Below, piece after piece: positions 15,461 through 24,362 of a stretch of 64,000 nt of DNA (the first letter of the stretch is position 1; each line of letters begins with the position of its first letter). Source of the stretch: Pseudomonas putida (GTDB lineage Bacteria > Pseudomonadota > Gammaproteobacteria > Pseudomonadales > Pseudomonadaceae). A program made the position numbers and the translations under genes. The notes below the pieces were generated by a model, which was not told where the DNA came from, ran no database searches, and saw only the letters and a list, made by a program, of their open reading frames with translations. The stretch covers positions 186,001-250,000 of the forward strand of contig NZ_JANHLD010000004.1 of assembly GCF_028682455.1 (NCBI RefSeq), given 5' to 3'.

Positions 15461-16111
15461 TCAGGATTCGTTGATCAGGGTCCGGCTCAGGGCCTTTGCC
15501 TTGTCCGAATCGCGTTGTTCGATAGCGTCGAGGATCTGCCCATGCAGGTCGAAGACCGACTGGCAGCGCGGCGCATGGGAAAGGTTGTGGTGCAAGGTGG
15601 CCGCCACGACGCCGGAGAAGTAGCGGTACAGCTCACTGAGCGCCGGGTTGTGCGCGGCATCGACCATGCGCTGGTGGAACACCAGGTCGCAGCTGATGTA
15701 GCGCCCCAGATCGTCGTGATAGTGCGCACTGCTATGGGCGAGGGCTTCACGCAGGCCTTTGAGGTCTTCGTCCGTACGGCGCAAGGCTGCAAGGCCGATG
15801 GCCTCGGCTTCGAGGATATGCCGGGCTTCACGGGCCTGCGCCAGGTCACAGCGTGACAATGCTTGCAACGCCTGCAGTGGATCGACCGCTGTTCGCAGGT
15901 AGCTTCCGTCACCTTGACGGACCTCGACCAGGCCGCTGAACGCCAGCACCCGCATGGCTTCGCGCACGGTGTTGCGGCTGATGCCCAGCTCTGTGGCCAG
16001 CTCAGGTTCAGTGGGCAGGCGTTGGCCTACGACCCAGGCGCCATTGGCGATGCGTTCGCGTAGTTGGTCGACGGCTTGTTCGACCAGGGATCGTTTGGTG
16101 AGTAATGTCAT
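15461..16111 (-). CDS. GntR-family regulator, FadR subfamily (FCD domain)
   Basis: The protein is 216 residues from the ATG at 16111; a TTG nine bases upstream is an alternative. Residues about 10-70 form a winged helix-turn-helix (LPTEPELATELGISRNTVRE). The rest is an all-helical FCD domain with the metal-site pattern seen in this group (EAMxxRxxLE-like HILEAEAIGLAAL, then DLVFHQRMVDAAHNP). Such regulators bind small organic acids. The likely target is its own operon with the CynX-like transporter, supported by an inverted repeat overlapping the start region. Confidence 0.88.
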   Translation of the reverse strand: MTLLTKRSLVEQAVDQLRERIANGAWVVGQRLPTEPELATELGISRNTVREAMRVLAFSGLVEVRQGDGSYLRTAVDPLQALQALSRCDLAQAREARHILEAEAIGLAALRRTDEDLKGLREALAHSSAHYHDDLGRYISCDLVFHQRMVDAAHNPALSELYRYFSGVVAATLHHNLSHAPRCQSVFDLHGQILDAIEQRDSDKAKALSRTLINES

Positions 16112-16131
16112 GACATCCAATCATCGGATGA
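16112..16131 (-). promoter_or_regulatory. Candidate operator of the FadR-type regulator
   Basis: On the minus strand the region just before the ATG reads CATCCGATGATTGGATG, an inverted repeat of CATCC around a short AT-rich centre. FadR-type regulators usually bind a short palindrome of this size, often in their own promoter. Being next to the start codon it would block transcription or initiation, so autorepression is the simplest reading. Confidence 0.45.
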
Positions 16132-16147
16132 ATTAATTCGAAAAGCA

Positions 16148-16197
16148 ATCGCGGGGCAAACCCGCTCCTACCGGCAGGAGCGGGCTTGCCCCGCGAT
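16148..16197. repeat. REP-like palindrome between hisC and the FadR-type gene
   Basis: The arms ATCGCGGGGCAAACCCGCTCC and GGAGCGGGCTTGCCCCGCGAT (quoted arms 20-21 long, differing at one base pair) meet at a short loop. It is the same family as the element after valS and lies three bases from the hisC stop. Confidence 0.85.
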
Positions 16198-16200
16198 CGG

Positions 16201-17247
16201 TCAGTTCAACGCATCGAGCAACGCCTGATTCTGCTCCGGCGTACCAATGGTGATACGCAGGAACTGGGCAATGCGCGCCTGCTTGAAGTGCCGCACTATC
16301 ACCCCTTGTTCACGCAACTTCGCCGCCAGCTCACCCGCATCGTGTTGCGGGTGACGCGCGAAGATGAAGTTGGCCGCCGATGGCAATACTTCAAAGCCTC
16401 GTGCGGCGAGCTCGCCTACCAACGCCTCACGGCTGTCGATCACCTTGCGGCAGGTGTCTTCAAAGTAGGCGCGATCCTGGAAGGCTGCTGCTGCGCCGAC
16501 AATTGCCATGCGATCGAGTGGGTAGGAGTTGAAGCTGTTCTTGATCCGCTCCAGCGCCTCGATCAGGTCCGGGTGCCCTACCGCCAGGCCTACCCGCAGC
16601 CCTGCCAGCGAGCGCGACTTGGACAAGGTCTGGGTAACCAGCAGGTTGTCGTAGCGATCGACCAGGCTAATGGCAGTCTGACCACCGAAGTCGATATAGG
16701 CCTCATCGACCACCACGACCGATTCCGGGCTGGTCTTGAGCAGTTGCTCGATGGCATCCAACGCCAACAGGCAGCCCGTCGGTGCGTTGGGATTGGGGAA
16801 AATGATGCCGCCATTGGGTTTGGCATAATCCTCGACGCGAATCTGGAACTGCTCGTCCAGCGCTACCTGCTCGAACGGGATGCCATACAGGCCGCAGTAC
16901 ACCGGATAAAAGCTGTAGCTGATGTCCGGGAACAGCAGCGGCGCACCGTGCTGGAACAGGCCGTGGAAAATGTGCGCCAGCACCTCGTCCGAACCATTAC
17001 CGAGGAACACCTGGTTACCCTTGACCCCGTAGTAATCCGCCACAGCCTGCTTGAGCAGGTCGCTGTTCGGGTCGGGATACAGGCGCAGGTTGTCGTTCAG
17101 CTCGCCGCGCATGGCCTCCAGCGCCTTGGGCGAAGGGCCATAGGGATTCTCGTTGGTGTTGAGCTTGACCAGTTTGGCCAGCTTGGGCTGCTCGCCCGGC
17201 ACGTAAGGCACCAGCTCCTTGACGAAGGGGCTCCAGAATTTACTCAT
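16201..17247 (-). CDS. hisC: Histidinol-phosphate aminotransferase
   Basis: The 348-residue PLP enzyme converts imidazole-acetol phosphate to histidinol phosphate. Fold type I hallmarks are NTNENPYGPSPKALEAM (residues 28-44), the NGSDEVL segment near residue 83, VVDEAYIDFGG near residue 173, and the PLP lysine in TLSKSRSLAGLRVG near residue 206. It starts two bases after hisD ends, so hisG-hisD-hisC form the histidine operon seen in pseudomonads. Confidence 0.96.
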   Translation of the reverse strand: MSKFWSPFVKELVPYVPGEQPKLAKLVKLNTNENPYGPSPKALEAMRGELNDNLRLYPDPNSDLLKQAVADYYGVKGNQVFLGNGSDEVLAHIFHGLFQHGAPLLFPDISYSFYPVYCGLYGIPFEQVALDEQFQIRVEDYAKPNGGIIFPNPNAPTGCLLALDAIEQLLKTSPESVVVVDEAYIDFGGQTAISLVDRYDNLLVTQTLSKSRSLAGLRVGLAVGHPDLIEALERIKNSFNSYPLDRMAIVGAAAAFQDRAYFEDTCRKVIDSREALVGELAARGFEVLPSAANFIFARHPQHDAGELAAKLREQGVIVRHFKQARIAQFLRITIGTPEQNQALLDALN

Positions 17248-17249
17248 GC

Positions 17250-18575
17250 TCAGTTCCCCTTCTTGTCGGCAAGGATGCGGTATTCGGCGCTGCGGGCGTG
17301 GGCGGTCAGCGATTCGCCACGGGCCAGGACCGAAGCGGTGCGCCCCAGTTCGGAAGCCCCCTGCTCGGAGCAGAAGATAATCGAGGAGCGCTTCTGGAAG
17401 TCATAGACCCCCAGTGGCGAGGAAAAGCGCGCGGTACCGGAAGTTGGCAGCACGTGGTTCGGACCTGCGCAGTAGTCGCCCAGGGCTTCGCTGGTGTGGC
17501 GGCCCATGAAGATCGCGCCGGCGTGGCGGATTTGCGGCAGCCAGGCTTGCGGGTCAGCCACTGACAGCTCCAGGTGTTCTGGCGCGATACGGTTGGCCAC
17601 CTCCATTGCCTGCTGCATGTCACGCACCTGGATCAGCGCACCACGGCCGTTGATCGAGGTCTTGATGATTTCGGCACGCTCCATGGTCGGCAGCAGCTTG
17701 TCGATGCTGGCGGCAACCTTGTCGAGGAACGCGGCATCCGGGCTGACCAGGATCGCCTGGGCATCTTCGTCGTGTTCGGCCTGGGAGAACAGGTCCATGG
17801 CGATCCAGTCCGGGTCGGTCTGGCCGTCGCACACCACGAGGATTTCCGAAGGGCCGGCAATCATGTCGATACCGACCTGGCCAAACACGTGACGCTTGGC
17901 GGTGGCGACGTAGATATTGCCCGGACCGACAACCTTGTCGACCTGCGGCACGCTCTCGGTGCCATAGGCCAGGGCGGCCACGGCCTGGGCGCCGCCGATG
18001 GTGAAGACGCGGTCGACCCCGGCAATGCACGCTGCGGCAAGTACCAGTTCGTTGATTTCGCCGCGTGGGGTTGGCACCACCATCACGACTTCACCCACGC
18101 CTGCCACCTTGGCCGGAATGGCGTTCATCAGCACCGACGACGGGTAGGAAGCCTTGCCGCCCGGCACGTACAGGCCAGCACGGTCCAGCGGGGTGACTTT
18201 CTGGCCCAGCACCGTGCCATCGGCTTCGGTGTAGGACCAGGAGTCCTGCTTCTGGCGTTCGTGGTAGCTGCGCACGCGATCGGCGGCTTTTTCCAGGGCT
18301 TCGCGCTGGGCCGGGGTGATGCGGGTCAACGCCAGTTCCAGGCGCTCGCGCCCCAGGATCAGGTCGTCGATGGACTTGGCGTCAACACCGTCGAAACGCT
18401 GGGTGAACTCCACCAATGCTGCATCACCGCGCTCGCGCACGGCCTTGATGATATCCAGCACTCGCTGGTTGACCGCGTCGTCAGACACGCTTTCCCAGCT
18501 CAGCAGATGATCCAGATGTCGGGCGAAATCCGGGTCGGCGGCATTGAGTCGGGCAATTGCAGTGGACGCGGTCAT
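17250..18575 (-). CDS. hisD: Histidinol dehydrogenase
   Basis: The 441-residue zinc enzyme performs the last two oxidations of histidine synthesis (histidinol to histidine). The signature region IDMIAGPSEILVVCDG lies near residues 229-244, and the catalytic Glu-His pair is in RIAPEHLELSV near residue 330. I use MTASTAIARLNAADPDF as start, which gives the usual family length; the frame runs 12 codons further upstream. It is followed at two bases by hisC. Confidence 0.96.
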   Translation of the reverse strand: MTASTAIARLNAADPDFARHLDHLLSWESVSDDAVNQRVLDIIKAVRERGDAALVEFTQRFDGVDAKSIDDLILGRERLELALTRITPAQREALEKAADRVRSYHERQKQDSWSYTEADGTVLGQKVTPLDRAGLYVPGGKASYPSSVLMNAIPAKVAGVGEVVMVVPTPRGEINELVLAAACIAGVDRVFTIGGAQAVAALAYGTESVPQVDKVVGPGNIYVATAKRHVFGQVGIDMIAGPSEILVVCDGQTDPDWIAMDLFSQAEHDEDAQAILVSPDAAFLDKVAASIDKLLPTMERAEIIKTSINGRGALIQVRDMQQAMEVANRIAPEHLELSVADPQAWLPQIRHAGAIFMGRHTSEALGDYCAGPNHVLPTSGTARFSSPLGVYDFQKRSSIIFCSEQGASELGRTASVLARGESLTAHARSAEYRILADKKGN

Positions 18576-18701
18576 AGCGAGGGCCTCAATAAATGGCGAA
18601 TGCTCAGGCACCCTAAGCTACCAGTCGATCCGCGCGGGCACCTGAGAAAATTGGCTATGACGCGGATAGACGGGCGCGACAGCGAAGGTCGCGCGCAGAA
18701 G

Positions 18702-19337
18702 TCAGCCGCGGTGTCGCGTTTCGACAGCCTGGCGCAGGGTGTCGATCAGGCTCTGGATGCGAGCATGCTGCATCTTCATCGAAGCCTTGTTGACCACCAG
18801 CCGGGAGCTGATGGTGGCAATCAGTTCCTGGGGTTCCAGGCCGTTGGCACGCAGGGTGTTACCGGTGTCGACAACGTCGATGATCTTGTCGGCCAGGCCA
18901 ATCAGTGGCGCCAGCTCCATCGAGCCATAGAGCTTGATGATGTCGACCTGACGACCCTGCTCGGCGTAGTAGCGCTTGGCGACGTTGACGAACTTGGTGG
19001 CAACGCGCAGGCGCCCCTTGGGTTCGGCGGCGCCGATGGCACCGGCAGTCATCAGCTTGCACTGGGCGATCTGCAGGTCCAGGGGCTCATACAGGCCCTG
19101 GCCGCCGTACTCCATCAACACGTCCTTGCCAGCCACACCCAGATCGGCGGCGCCATGCTCGACATAGGTCGGCACATCGGTAGCCCGTACGATCAGCAGG
19201 CGCACATCGTCCTGGGTCGTCGGGATGATCAGTTTGCGGCTCTTGTCCGGGTTCTCGGTCGGTACGATACCGGCTTCAGCCAGCAACGGCAGTGTATCGT
19301 CGAGAATCCGACCCTTGGATAGCGCGATGGTCAACAT
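18702..19337 (-). CDS. hisG: ATP phosphoribosyltransferase, short form
   Basis: HisG starts histidine synthesis by joining ATP and PRPP. At 211 residues this is the short form, which lacks the C-terminal regulatory domain and normally needs HisZ for activity and feedback control; hisZ is not in this window. Motifs are MLTIALSKGRILDDTLPLL at the start and the PRPP loop DVVDTGNTLRANGL near residues 155-168. A 126-base gap separates it from hisD. Confidence 0.95.
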   Translation of the reverse strand: MLTIALSKGRILDDTLPLLAEAGIVPTENPDKSRKLIIPTTQDDVRLLIVRATDVPTYVEHGAADLGVAGKDVLMEYGGQGLYEPLDLQIAQCKLMTAGAIGAAEPKGRLRVATKFVNVAKRYYAEQGRQVDIIKLYGSMELAPLIGLADKIIDVVDTGNTLRANGLEPQELIATISSRLVVNKASMKMQHARIQSLIDTLRQAVETRHRG

Positions 19338-19442
19338 GGGAAACGTCGGTCCTTATGCGGCTACAGCCGGCCGGACCTCGGGGCCCGACCGCGTTCAATT
19401 CGGTGCAGCAATTGGCTGGCGCGTCCCTGCGCCGGTCACAGA

Positions 19443-20708
19443 CTAGCCCGGTACGCGACGGATCTTGGCGCCCAGCATCTGCAGTTTTTCCTCGATGCAC
19501 TCGTAACCACGGTCGATGTGGTAGATGCGATCGATCAGGGTATCGCCTTCGGCGACCAGCGCCGACAGTACCAGGCTGGCCGACGCACGCAGGTCGGTAG
19601 CCATGACTGGCGCGCCCTTGAGAGTCTTGGTGCCGGTGACGATGGCGGTATTGCCTTCGACCTGGATCTGCGCGCCCATGCGGTGCATTTCGTACACGTG
19701 CATGAAACGGTTTTCGAAGATCGTCTCGATTACCGCGCCCGTGCCTTCGGCAATGGCATTGAGCGAGATGAACTGCGCCTGCATGTCGGTCGGGAATGCC
19801 GGGTACGGAGCGGTACGCAGGTTGACGGCTTTTGGCCGCTTGCCGTGCATGTCGAGCTCAATCCAGTCTTCACCGGTGGTGACTTCGGCGCCGGCTTCCT
19901 TGAGCTTCTCGAGTACGGCTTCGAGGATGGTCGGATCGGTGTCCTTGACCTTGACCCGGCCACCAGTGACCGCGGCCGCGACCAGGTAGGTGCCGGTCTC
20001 GATACGGTCAGGCATGACGCGGTAGGTCGCGGAACCCAGGCGCTCGACGCCGTCGATGGTGATGGTGTCGGTACCGGCACCCTGGATCTTGGCGCCCATG
20101 GCGATCAGGAAGTTGGCCAGGTCGACCACTTCAGGCTCGCGCGCGGCGTTCTGCAGCACGCTGCGGCCTTTGGCCAGGGCCGCGGCCATCATGATGTTCT
20201 CGGTACCAGTCACACTGACGGTATCGAAGAAGAAGTGCGCACCGCGCAGGCCGCCTTCAGGGGCCTTGGCCTTGATGTAGCCGCCTTCGACCTCGATCTT
20301 CGCGCCCATGGCTTCCAAGCCACGGATGTGCAGGTCTACCGGACGCGAACCAATGGCGCAACCGCCAGGCAGGGCGACCTCGGCCTCGCCAAAGCGGGCG
20401 ACCATCGGGCCCAGTACCAGGATCGAGGCACGCATGGTTTTCACCAGTTCGTACGGTGCGACCAGGGTCTTGATGGTGCGTGGATCGATTTCCACCGAGA
20501 GTTTCTCGTCGATCACAGGCTCGATGCCCATGCGACCGAACAACTCGATCATGGTGGTGATGTCGTGCAGGTGCGGCAGGTTGCCGACCGTCACCGGGCC
20601 ATCGCAGAGCAGGGTTGCCGAGAGAATCGGCAGCGCCGCGTTCTTGGCACCGGAAATGCGGATTTCGCCATCAAGACGAACGCCGCCAGTAATAATCAGT
20701 TTGTCCAT
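19443..20708 (-). CDS. murA: UDP-N-acetylglucosamine 1-carboxyvinyltransferase
   Basis: MurA adds enolpyruvate to UDP-GlcNAc, the first committed step of peptidoglycan synthesis and the target of fosfomycin. The 421-residue protein has RISGAKNAALPILSATLL (residues 17-34) with the catalytic Lys-Asn, and the flexible loop LPGGCAIGSRPVDLHI near residues 113-128 with the fosfomycin-reactive Cys. It lies between hisG (105 bases) and ibaG (24 bases), an order shared by many gamma-proteobacteria. Confidence 0.97.
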   Translation of the reverse strand: MDKLIITGGVRLDGEIRISGAKNAALPILSATLLCDGPVTVGNLPHLHDITTMIELFGRMGIEPVIDEKLSVEIDPRTIKTLVAPYELVKTMRASILVLGPMVARFGEAEVALPGGCAIGSRPVDLHIRGLEAMGAKIEVEGGYIKAKAPEGGLRGAHFFFDTVSVTGTENIMMAAALAKGRSVLQNAAREPEVVDLANFLIAMGAKIQGAGTDTITIDGVERLGSATYRVMPDRIETGTYLVAAAVTGGRVKVKDTDPTILEAVLEKLKEAGAEVTTGEDWIELDMHGKRPKAVNLRTAPYPAFPTDMQAQFISLNAIAEGTGAVIETIFENRFMHVYEMHRMGAQIQVEGNTAIVTGTKTLKGAPVMATDLRASASLVLSALVAEGDTLIDRIYHIDRGYECIEEKLQMLGAKIRRVPG

Positions 20709-20732
20709 TTCTGTCTCGCCGCCAATTTAGGC

Positions 20733-20972
20733 TCAGTTGCGCTCAGCCCAGGCTGCGCTGCTGAAAAATTTCATGGTTACCGCATGGATGCTGCCATCAG
20801 TGATCCACGGATTAAGATGAGCATAGATCTGCTGCTGACGCTTGACCGGGCTCAAGGCCGCCAATTCGTCGCTGATCACGTTCAACTGGAAGTTGCAGCC
20901 TTCGCCTTCAACTTCGACCCGGGTTCCCGGCAACTTTTCTTCAAGGAAGTTCTTAACTTCTACGGCCTGCAT
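20733..20972 (-). CDS. ibaG: BolA-family protein IbaG
   Basis: The 79-residue protein is a complete BolA/IbaG domain: start MQAVEVKNFLEEKLPGTRV, conserved VEGEGCNFQ (residues about 21-29) and C-terminal DGSIHAVTMKFF with the invariant His. IbaG proteins bind glutaredoxin-type [2Fe-2S] clusters and are linked to acid stress and iron-sulfur trafficking. I use the internal ATG at 20972, since the upstream part of the frame is arginine-rich noise overlapping the mlaB terminator. murA follows 24 bases on. Confidence 0.92.
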   Translation of the reverse strand: MQAVEVKNFLEEKLPGTRVEVEGEGCNFQLNVISDELAALSPVKRQQQIYAHLNPWITDGSIHAVTMKFFSSAAWAERN

Positions 20973-21017
20973 GCTCAACCTCAATCGGCGCCCAGTGCGC
21001 GCGGGTCGGCCATGATA

Positions 21018-21070
21018 CAAAAAAGCCCCTCGCCTGCGAACCCCGTAATCGAGGACTCTGACAGAGGGGC
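21018..21070 (-). terminator. Terminator at the end of the mla operon
   Basis: On the minus strand GCCCCTC (complement of 21064-21070) pairs with GAGGGGC (complement of 21025-21031) across a 32-base loop with inner pairing, and six or more Ts follow. It separates mlaB from ibaG-murA. Confidence 0.75.
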
Positions 21071-21086
21071 CATCGTCAGCGGGCAG

Positions 21087-21392
21087 TCACTGCCCCGCCA
21101 GTACTTCATCGAGGTCATAAACCTCGGCGATTTCGCGCATGTCCTGAGGCATGGCACGCACCTCGACGGCCTTGCCGGCCGCCTTGGCATCGCGCATGAA
21201 CGCCAGCAACAGGGACAGCCCGACACTGCTGGACTTCTCGACCTTCGAACAATCGAGCACCAGCGCCGCACCTTTGCTGGACTCGATCAGCGCCTTGCCC
21301 TGCTTGCGCAGCGCGGGGCCGGTACGGTAGTCCAGTACGCCGGCAAGGCCCAGCACACCGTCCTCGCTCAGGGTAATGGTGCTATCAGTCAT
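21087..21392 (-). CDS. mlaB: STAS-domain protein MlaB of the Mla lipid transporter
   Basis: The 101-residue cytosolic protein is a lone STAS domain: a beta strand with GLAGVLDYRTGPALRKQGK, then the helix-capping LVLDCSKVEKSSSVGLSLLL (residues about 44-63) with the Ser that is often phosphorylated in STAS proteins. MlaB binds the MlaF ATPase and supports assembly of the MlaFEDB complex. Its start overlaps the mlaC stop by four bases, indicating coupling. Confidence 0.92.
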   Translation of the reverse strand: MTDSTITLSEDGVLGLAGVLDYRTGPALRKQGKALIESSKGAALVLDCSKVEKSSSVGLSLLLAFMRDAKAAGKAVEVRAMPQDMREIAEVYDLDEVLAGQ

Positions 21393-22036
21393 TGCGCTTG
21401 CTTCTCGGTTTCTTGCTCGGCAGTTTCCTTGGCCTTGGCCACTTCTCCGGCCCAGCCGTCGATGGTCTTGTCCAGGTTATTGCCATTGCGCTGCATGGCA
21501 TCGGCGAACTGATCACGGAACAGCTTGCCAATGTTGATGCCGTTGACGATCACGTTACGCACTTTCCACTCGCCGTCGAGCTTGGTCAGCGTGTAGGAAA
21601 CCGGGTAAATGGCACCGTTGTTGCCCTTGACGGTCATGTCGACGCTGGCGCGGTCGTTGCCGTCCATTTTTTCCGCCCCAACGGTAATGCCCTGGTTGTT
21701 GTACTCCAGCAAGGCATTGCCATAGAACTGCATGAGACTGCGCTTGAAGTTCTCCTGGAAACGCTGCATCTGCTCCGGGGTCGCTTTGCGCGAATACTTG
21801 ACCGTCATGATGCTGCGAGAGATGCCGTCGGCATCGACCACAGGCCCCAGGTTGGCGTTGAGCGCATCGTAGAACGCGCTTGGATTGGACTTGTATTGCT
21901 CCTTGTTGGCTTTCAGGTCAGCCAGCAATTGGGTAGTCGTACCCTGTATCACTTCTTTGGGCGACTGCGCGGCCACCGCCATCAATGGCAGCGCCGCCAG
22001 CAAGACCAGCAAGCCGCGTCGCAGGATAGAGATCAT
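21389..22036 (-). CDS. mlaC: Periplasmic phospholipid-binding protein MlaC
   Basis: MlaC carries phospholipid between the outer-membrane MlaA complex and the inner-membrane MlaFEDB complex. The 215-residue protein has a signal peptide (positively charged start, hydrophobic core LLVLLAALPLMAVAAQS, cleavage near residue 23), the family stretch VKYSRKATPEQMQRFQENFK around residue 80, and VRNVIVNGINIGKLFRDQF near 160. It carries a long charged C-terminal tail (KAKETAEQETEKQAQ). In pseudomonads this operon is also known as ttg2 and affects solvent and antibiotic tolerance. Confidence 0.94.
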   Translation of the reverse strand: MISILRRGLLVLLAALPLMAVAAQSPKEVIQGTTTQLLADLKANKEQYKSNPSAFYDALNANLGPVVDADGISRSIMTVKYSRKATPEQMQRFQENFKRSLMQFYGNALLEYNNQGITVGAEKMDGNDRASVDMTVKGNNGAIYPVSYTLTKLDGEWKVRNVIVNGINIGKLFRDQFADAMQRNGNNLDKTIDGWAGEVAKAKETAEQETEKQAQ

Positions 22037-22045
22037 GGAAACTCC

Positions 22046-22513
22046 TTATTTAGCTTCTTTGCCAACGGTATTGAGCAGGAACTTGCCAATCAGATCTTCC
22101 AGTACCAGCGCCGACTGGGTGTCATGAATGATTGCACCATCCTTGAGCACCGCGTCATCTCCGCCCACGCTGATACCGATGTACTTCTCGCCGAGCAACC
22201 CAGCGGTGAGGATGGAGGCAGTGGAATCGGTAGGCAGGTTGTCTACGCGTTTTTCCAGCTGCAACGTCACCCGACCGGTATAGGTATCACGGTCCAGATC
22301 AATGGCCGTGACCTTGCCGATGGTTACACCGGCCATGGTCACTTTAGCTCTGACAGTCAAACCGGCGATATTGTCGAAGTACGCGTAAACTTTATAGGTG
22401 TCGCTGCTCGGACTGGCGGACAGGCCACTGACGCGCAATGCCAACAACAGCAGCGCCAGGATCCCGGCCAGGAGGAACAGGCCAACACCGATTTCCAGGG
22501 TGCGGTTTTGCAT
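22046..22513 (-). CDS. mlaD: MCE-domain protein MlaD
   Basis: MlaD is anchored in the inner membrane by one N-terminal helix (residues 8-27) and exposes an MCE domain that forms a hexameric ring for lipid passage. The MCE core is seen in VYAYFDNIAGLTVRAKVTMA (residues 43-62) and GLLGEKYIGISVGGD near residue 110. At 155 residues it is normal for the family. The start codon shares its last base with the mlaE stop. Confidence 0.95.
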   Translation of the reverse strand: MQNRTLEIGVGLFLLAGILALLLLALRVSGLSASPSSDTYKVYAYFDNIAGLTVRAKVTMAGVTIGKVTAIDLDRDTYTGRVTLQLEKRVDNLPTDSTASILTAGLLGEKYIGISVGGDDAVLKDGAIIHDTQSALVLEDLIGKFLLNTVGKEAK

Positions 22514-23310
22514 CAGAAATCTCCAAACATCAAGGCGGTCAGAATAAAGTCCAGACCCAGGACTGCCAATGAGGCATAGACCACGGTCTTGGTAGTGGCA
22601 CGACTGATCCCCTCTGAGGTGGGCTCGCAGTCATAGCCCTGGAATACGGCAATCCAGGTGACGACAAAGGCAAAAACCAGGCTTTTGATCACACCGTTGA
22701 GTACATCATCGGTGAACGACACGCTGTTTTGCATGTTGGCCCAGAACGAGCCGTCATAAACACCCAGCCAGTCAACCGCCACCCAGGAACCACCCCAGAT
22801 ACCGACCACGCTGAAAATCAGCGCCAGCAACGGCAGCGAGATGAAACCGGCCCACAGGCGCGGGGCAACGATGTACTTGAGGGGATCGACGCCGATCATT
22901 TCCAGGCTGGAAAGCTGTTCGGTCGACTTCATGTTGCCGATTTCGGCGGTCAGTGCCGAACCAGCTCGACCGGCGAACAGCAGCGCGGTGACAACCGGCC
23001 CCAGCTCACGCAGCAGCGTCAGGGCGACCATTTGCCCTACCGCCTGCTCCGAGCCGTATTTGGCCAGGATGCTGAAGCCCTGCAGGGCCAGCACCATCCC
23101 GATGAACACCCCGGAAACGACAATGATCGCCAGCGATAGCACGCCGACCGAATAGAGTTGCTTGACCAGCAATTGGAAGCCGCCGCCAATTCCGCCGCGC
23201 CCCACCAATGCGTGTACCAGGAACAGGCAGGAACGGCCGAGCACGGCCAGCACGTCGATGGCCGAACGGCCAAATCGACGAATACGTTCGAGCAAGGATT
23301 TTCTGCGCAT
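22513..23310 (-). CDS. mlaE: Mla ABC permease MlaE
   Basis: The 265-residue permease dimer forms the membrane core of MlaFEDB. Hydrophobic helices begin near VLAVLGRSCLFLVHALVG; the conserved family region RELGPVVTALLFAGRAGSALTAEIGNMK (quoted in part) lies around residues 100-127, and the coupling-helix stretch EQLSSLEMIGVDP follows. I start at ATG 23310; an adjacent TTG upstream would add one residue. It overlaps the mlaF stop. Confidence 0.95.
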   Translation of the reverse strand: MRRKSLLERIRRFGRSAIDVLAVLGRSCLFLVHALVGRGGIGGGFQLLVKQLYSVGVLSLAIIVVSGVFIGMVLALQGFSILAKYGSEQAVGQMVALTLLRELGPVVTALLFAGRAGSALTAEIGNMKSTEQLSSLEMIGVDPLKYIVAPRLWAGFISLPLLALIFSVVGIWGGSWVAVDWLGVYDGSFWANMQNSVSFTDDVLNGVIKSLVFAFVVTWIAVFQGYDCEPTSEGISRATTKTVVYASLAVLGLDFILTALMFGDF

Positions 23311-24119
23311 CAACGCTTCCCCAGAAGATCGGCGCGGTAGTCAGGCGCAGGAAAGTGAAAGGGCACGGGGCCATCTGGGTCGCCTTTCATGAACTGGCGA
23401 ATGCGCGGGTTATCGGAGCCCATCAGCTCGTCCGGCGTACCCTGGCCCAGGACCTGGCCGTCGCCGACCACGTAAATGTAGTCGGCAATGCTGGCGGTTT
23501 CGGCCAGATCGTGCGACACAACGATGCTGGTGATACCCAGGGCATCGTTGAGCAGGCGAATCAGGCGCACCAGCACCCCCATGGCAATCGGGTCCTGCCC
23601 CACGAAGGGCTCGTCGTACATGAGGATCTGCGGGTCCAGGGCAATGGCCCGGGCCAGTGCGACACGGCGCTTCATGCCGCCGGAGAGCTCGTCCGGCATC
23701 AGCTCGATGGCACCGCGCAGCCCAACGGCCTGCAGCTTCATCAGCACGATGTCGCGGATCATCTCGTCGGACAACTGCGTGTGCACCCGCAACGGGAAGG
23801 CCACGTTCTCGAACACATCGAGGTCAGTGAACAATGCACCGCTCTGGAACAACACGCCCATTTGCTTGCGCGCATCGAACAGGTCGCCACGCGATAGCGT
23901 GGGCAGGTTCTGTCCGCCGACCCAGACCTCGCCGCTGGCAGGCCGCAGCTGGGCCCCCATCAGGCGCAGCAATGTGGTCTTGCCGCATCCCGAAGGCCCC
24001 ATGATCCCAGTGACCTTGCCCCGCGGAATGCGTATATCGACATTATTGAAGATGCTGCGCGAACCGCGCTTGAAGGACACGCCCTTCAACTCGACCGCGT
24101 AGGCGTTATCAACGCTCAT
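23310..24119 (-). CDS. mlaF: Mla ABC transporter ATPase MlaF
   Basis: The 269-residue ATPase drives the Mla phospholipid transporter. Walker A is GPSGCGKTT near residue 41, the signature is LSGGMKRRVALARA near residue 144, and Walker B is ILMYDEPFVGQDP near residue 164, followed by the switch His in VVSHDL. A C-terminal tail after residue 245 is typical of MlaF, where it contacts the neighbouring subunit. It is the first gene of mlaFEDCB and divergent from kdsD. Confidence 0.95.
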   Translation of the reverse strand: MSVDNAYAVELKGVSFKRGSRSIFNNVDIRIPRGKVTGIMGPSGCGKTTLLRLMGAQLRPASGEVWVGGQNLPTLSRGDLFDARKQMGVLFQSGALFTDLDVFENVAFPLRVHTQLSDEMIRDIVLMKLQAVGLRGAIELMPDELSGGMKRRVALARAIALDPQILMYDEPFVGQDPIAMGVLVRLIRLLNDALGITSIVVSHDLAETASIADYIYVVGDGQVLGQGTPDELMGSDNPRIRQFMKGDPDGPVPFHFPAPDYRADLLGKR

Positions 24120-24324
24120 CTAGACTCCTTGCGATGCAGCCTTCTCACTCAGACGCGCGCCTCCTTCATGGAGGCACGCACGTCCCAAGCGGGCCGAACA
24201 GGCGGCGAACTATAGCATCGCTGATAGCAGCGCCCCAAGGCCGCCGCAGCGCTCGTTCAGCTATGGTTAAGCAAGATCCCCGTTCGTATGACAATCACAA
24301 GGTGAGGGTTTTGCGCATTGTCGC

Positions 24325-24330
24325 TATAAT
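24325..24330 (+). promoter_or_regulatory. Candidate -10 box of the kdsD operon
   Basis: A perfect TATAAT lies 33 bases before the kdsD start codon. No good -35 is visible 16-18 bases upstream, so the promoter may be weak or activator-dependent. Confidence 0.4.
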
Positions 24331-24362
24331 CGGCGCCTTTCATCAGGCAATCGTTTTCCGCC

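Noticed and set aside
13577..15856. Long plus-strand open frame of 759 codons
   Set aside because: It lies antisense to the SnoaL-type, CynX-like and FadR-type genes. Its composition is Gln-, His- and Arg-rich, as expected of a shadow frame in high-GC DNA.
18702..19337. Truncated hisG
   Set aside because: The 211-residue length is the normal short form that works with HisZ, not a broken gene.
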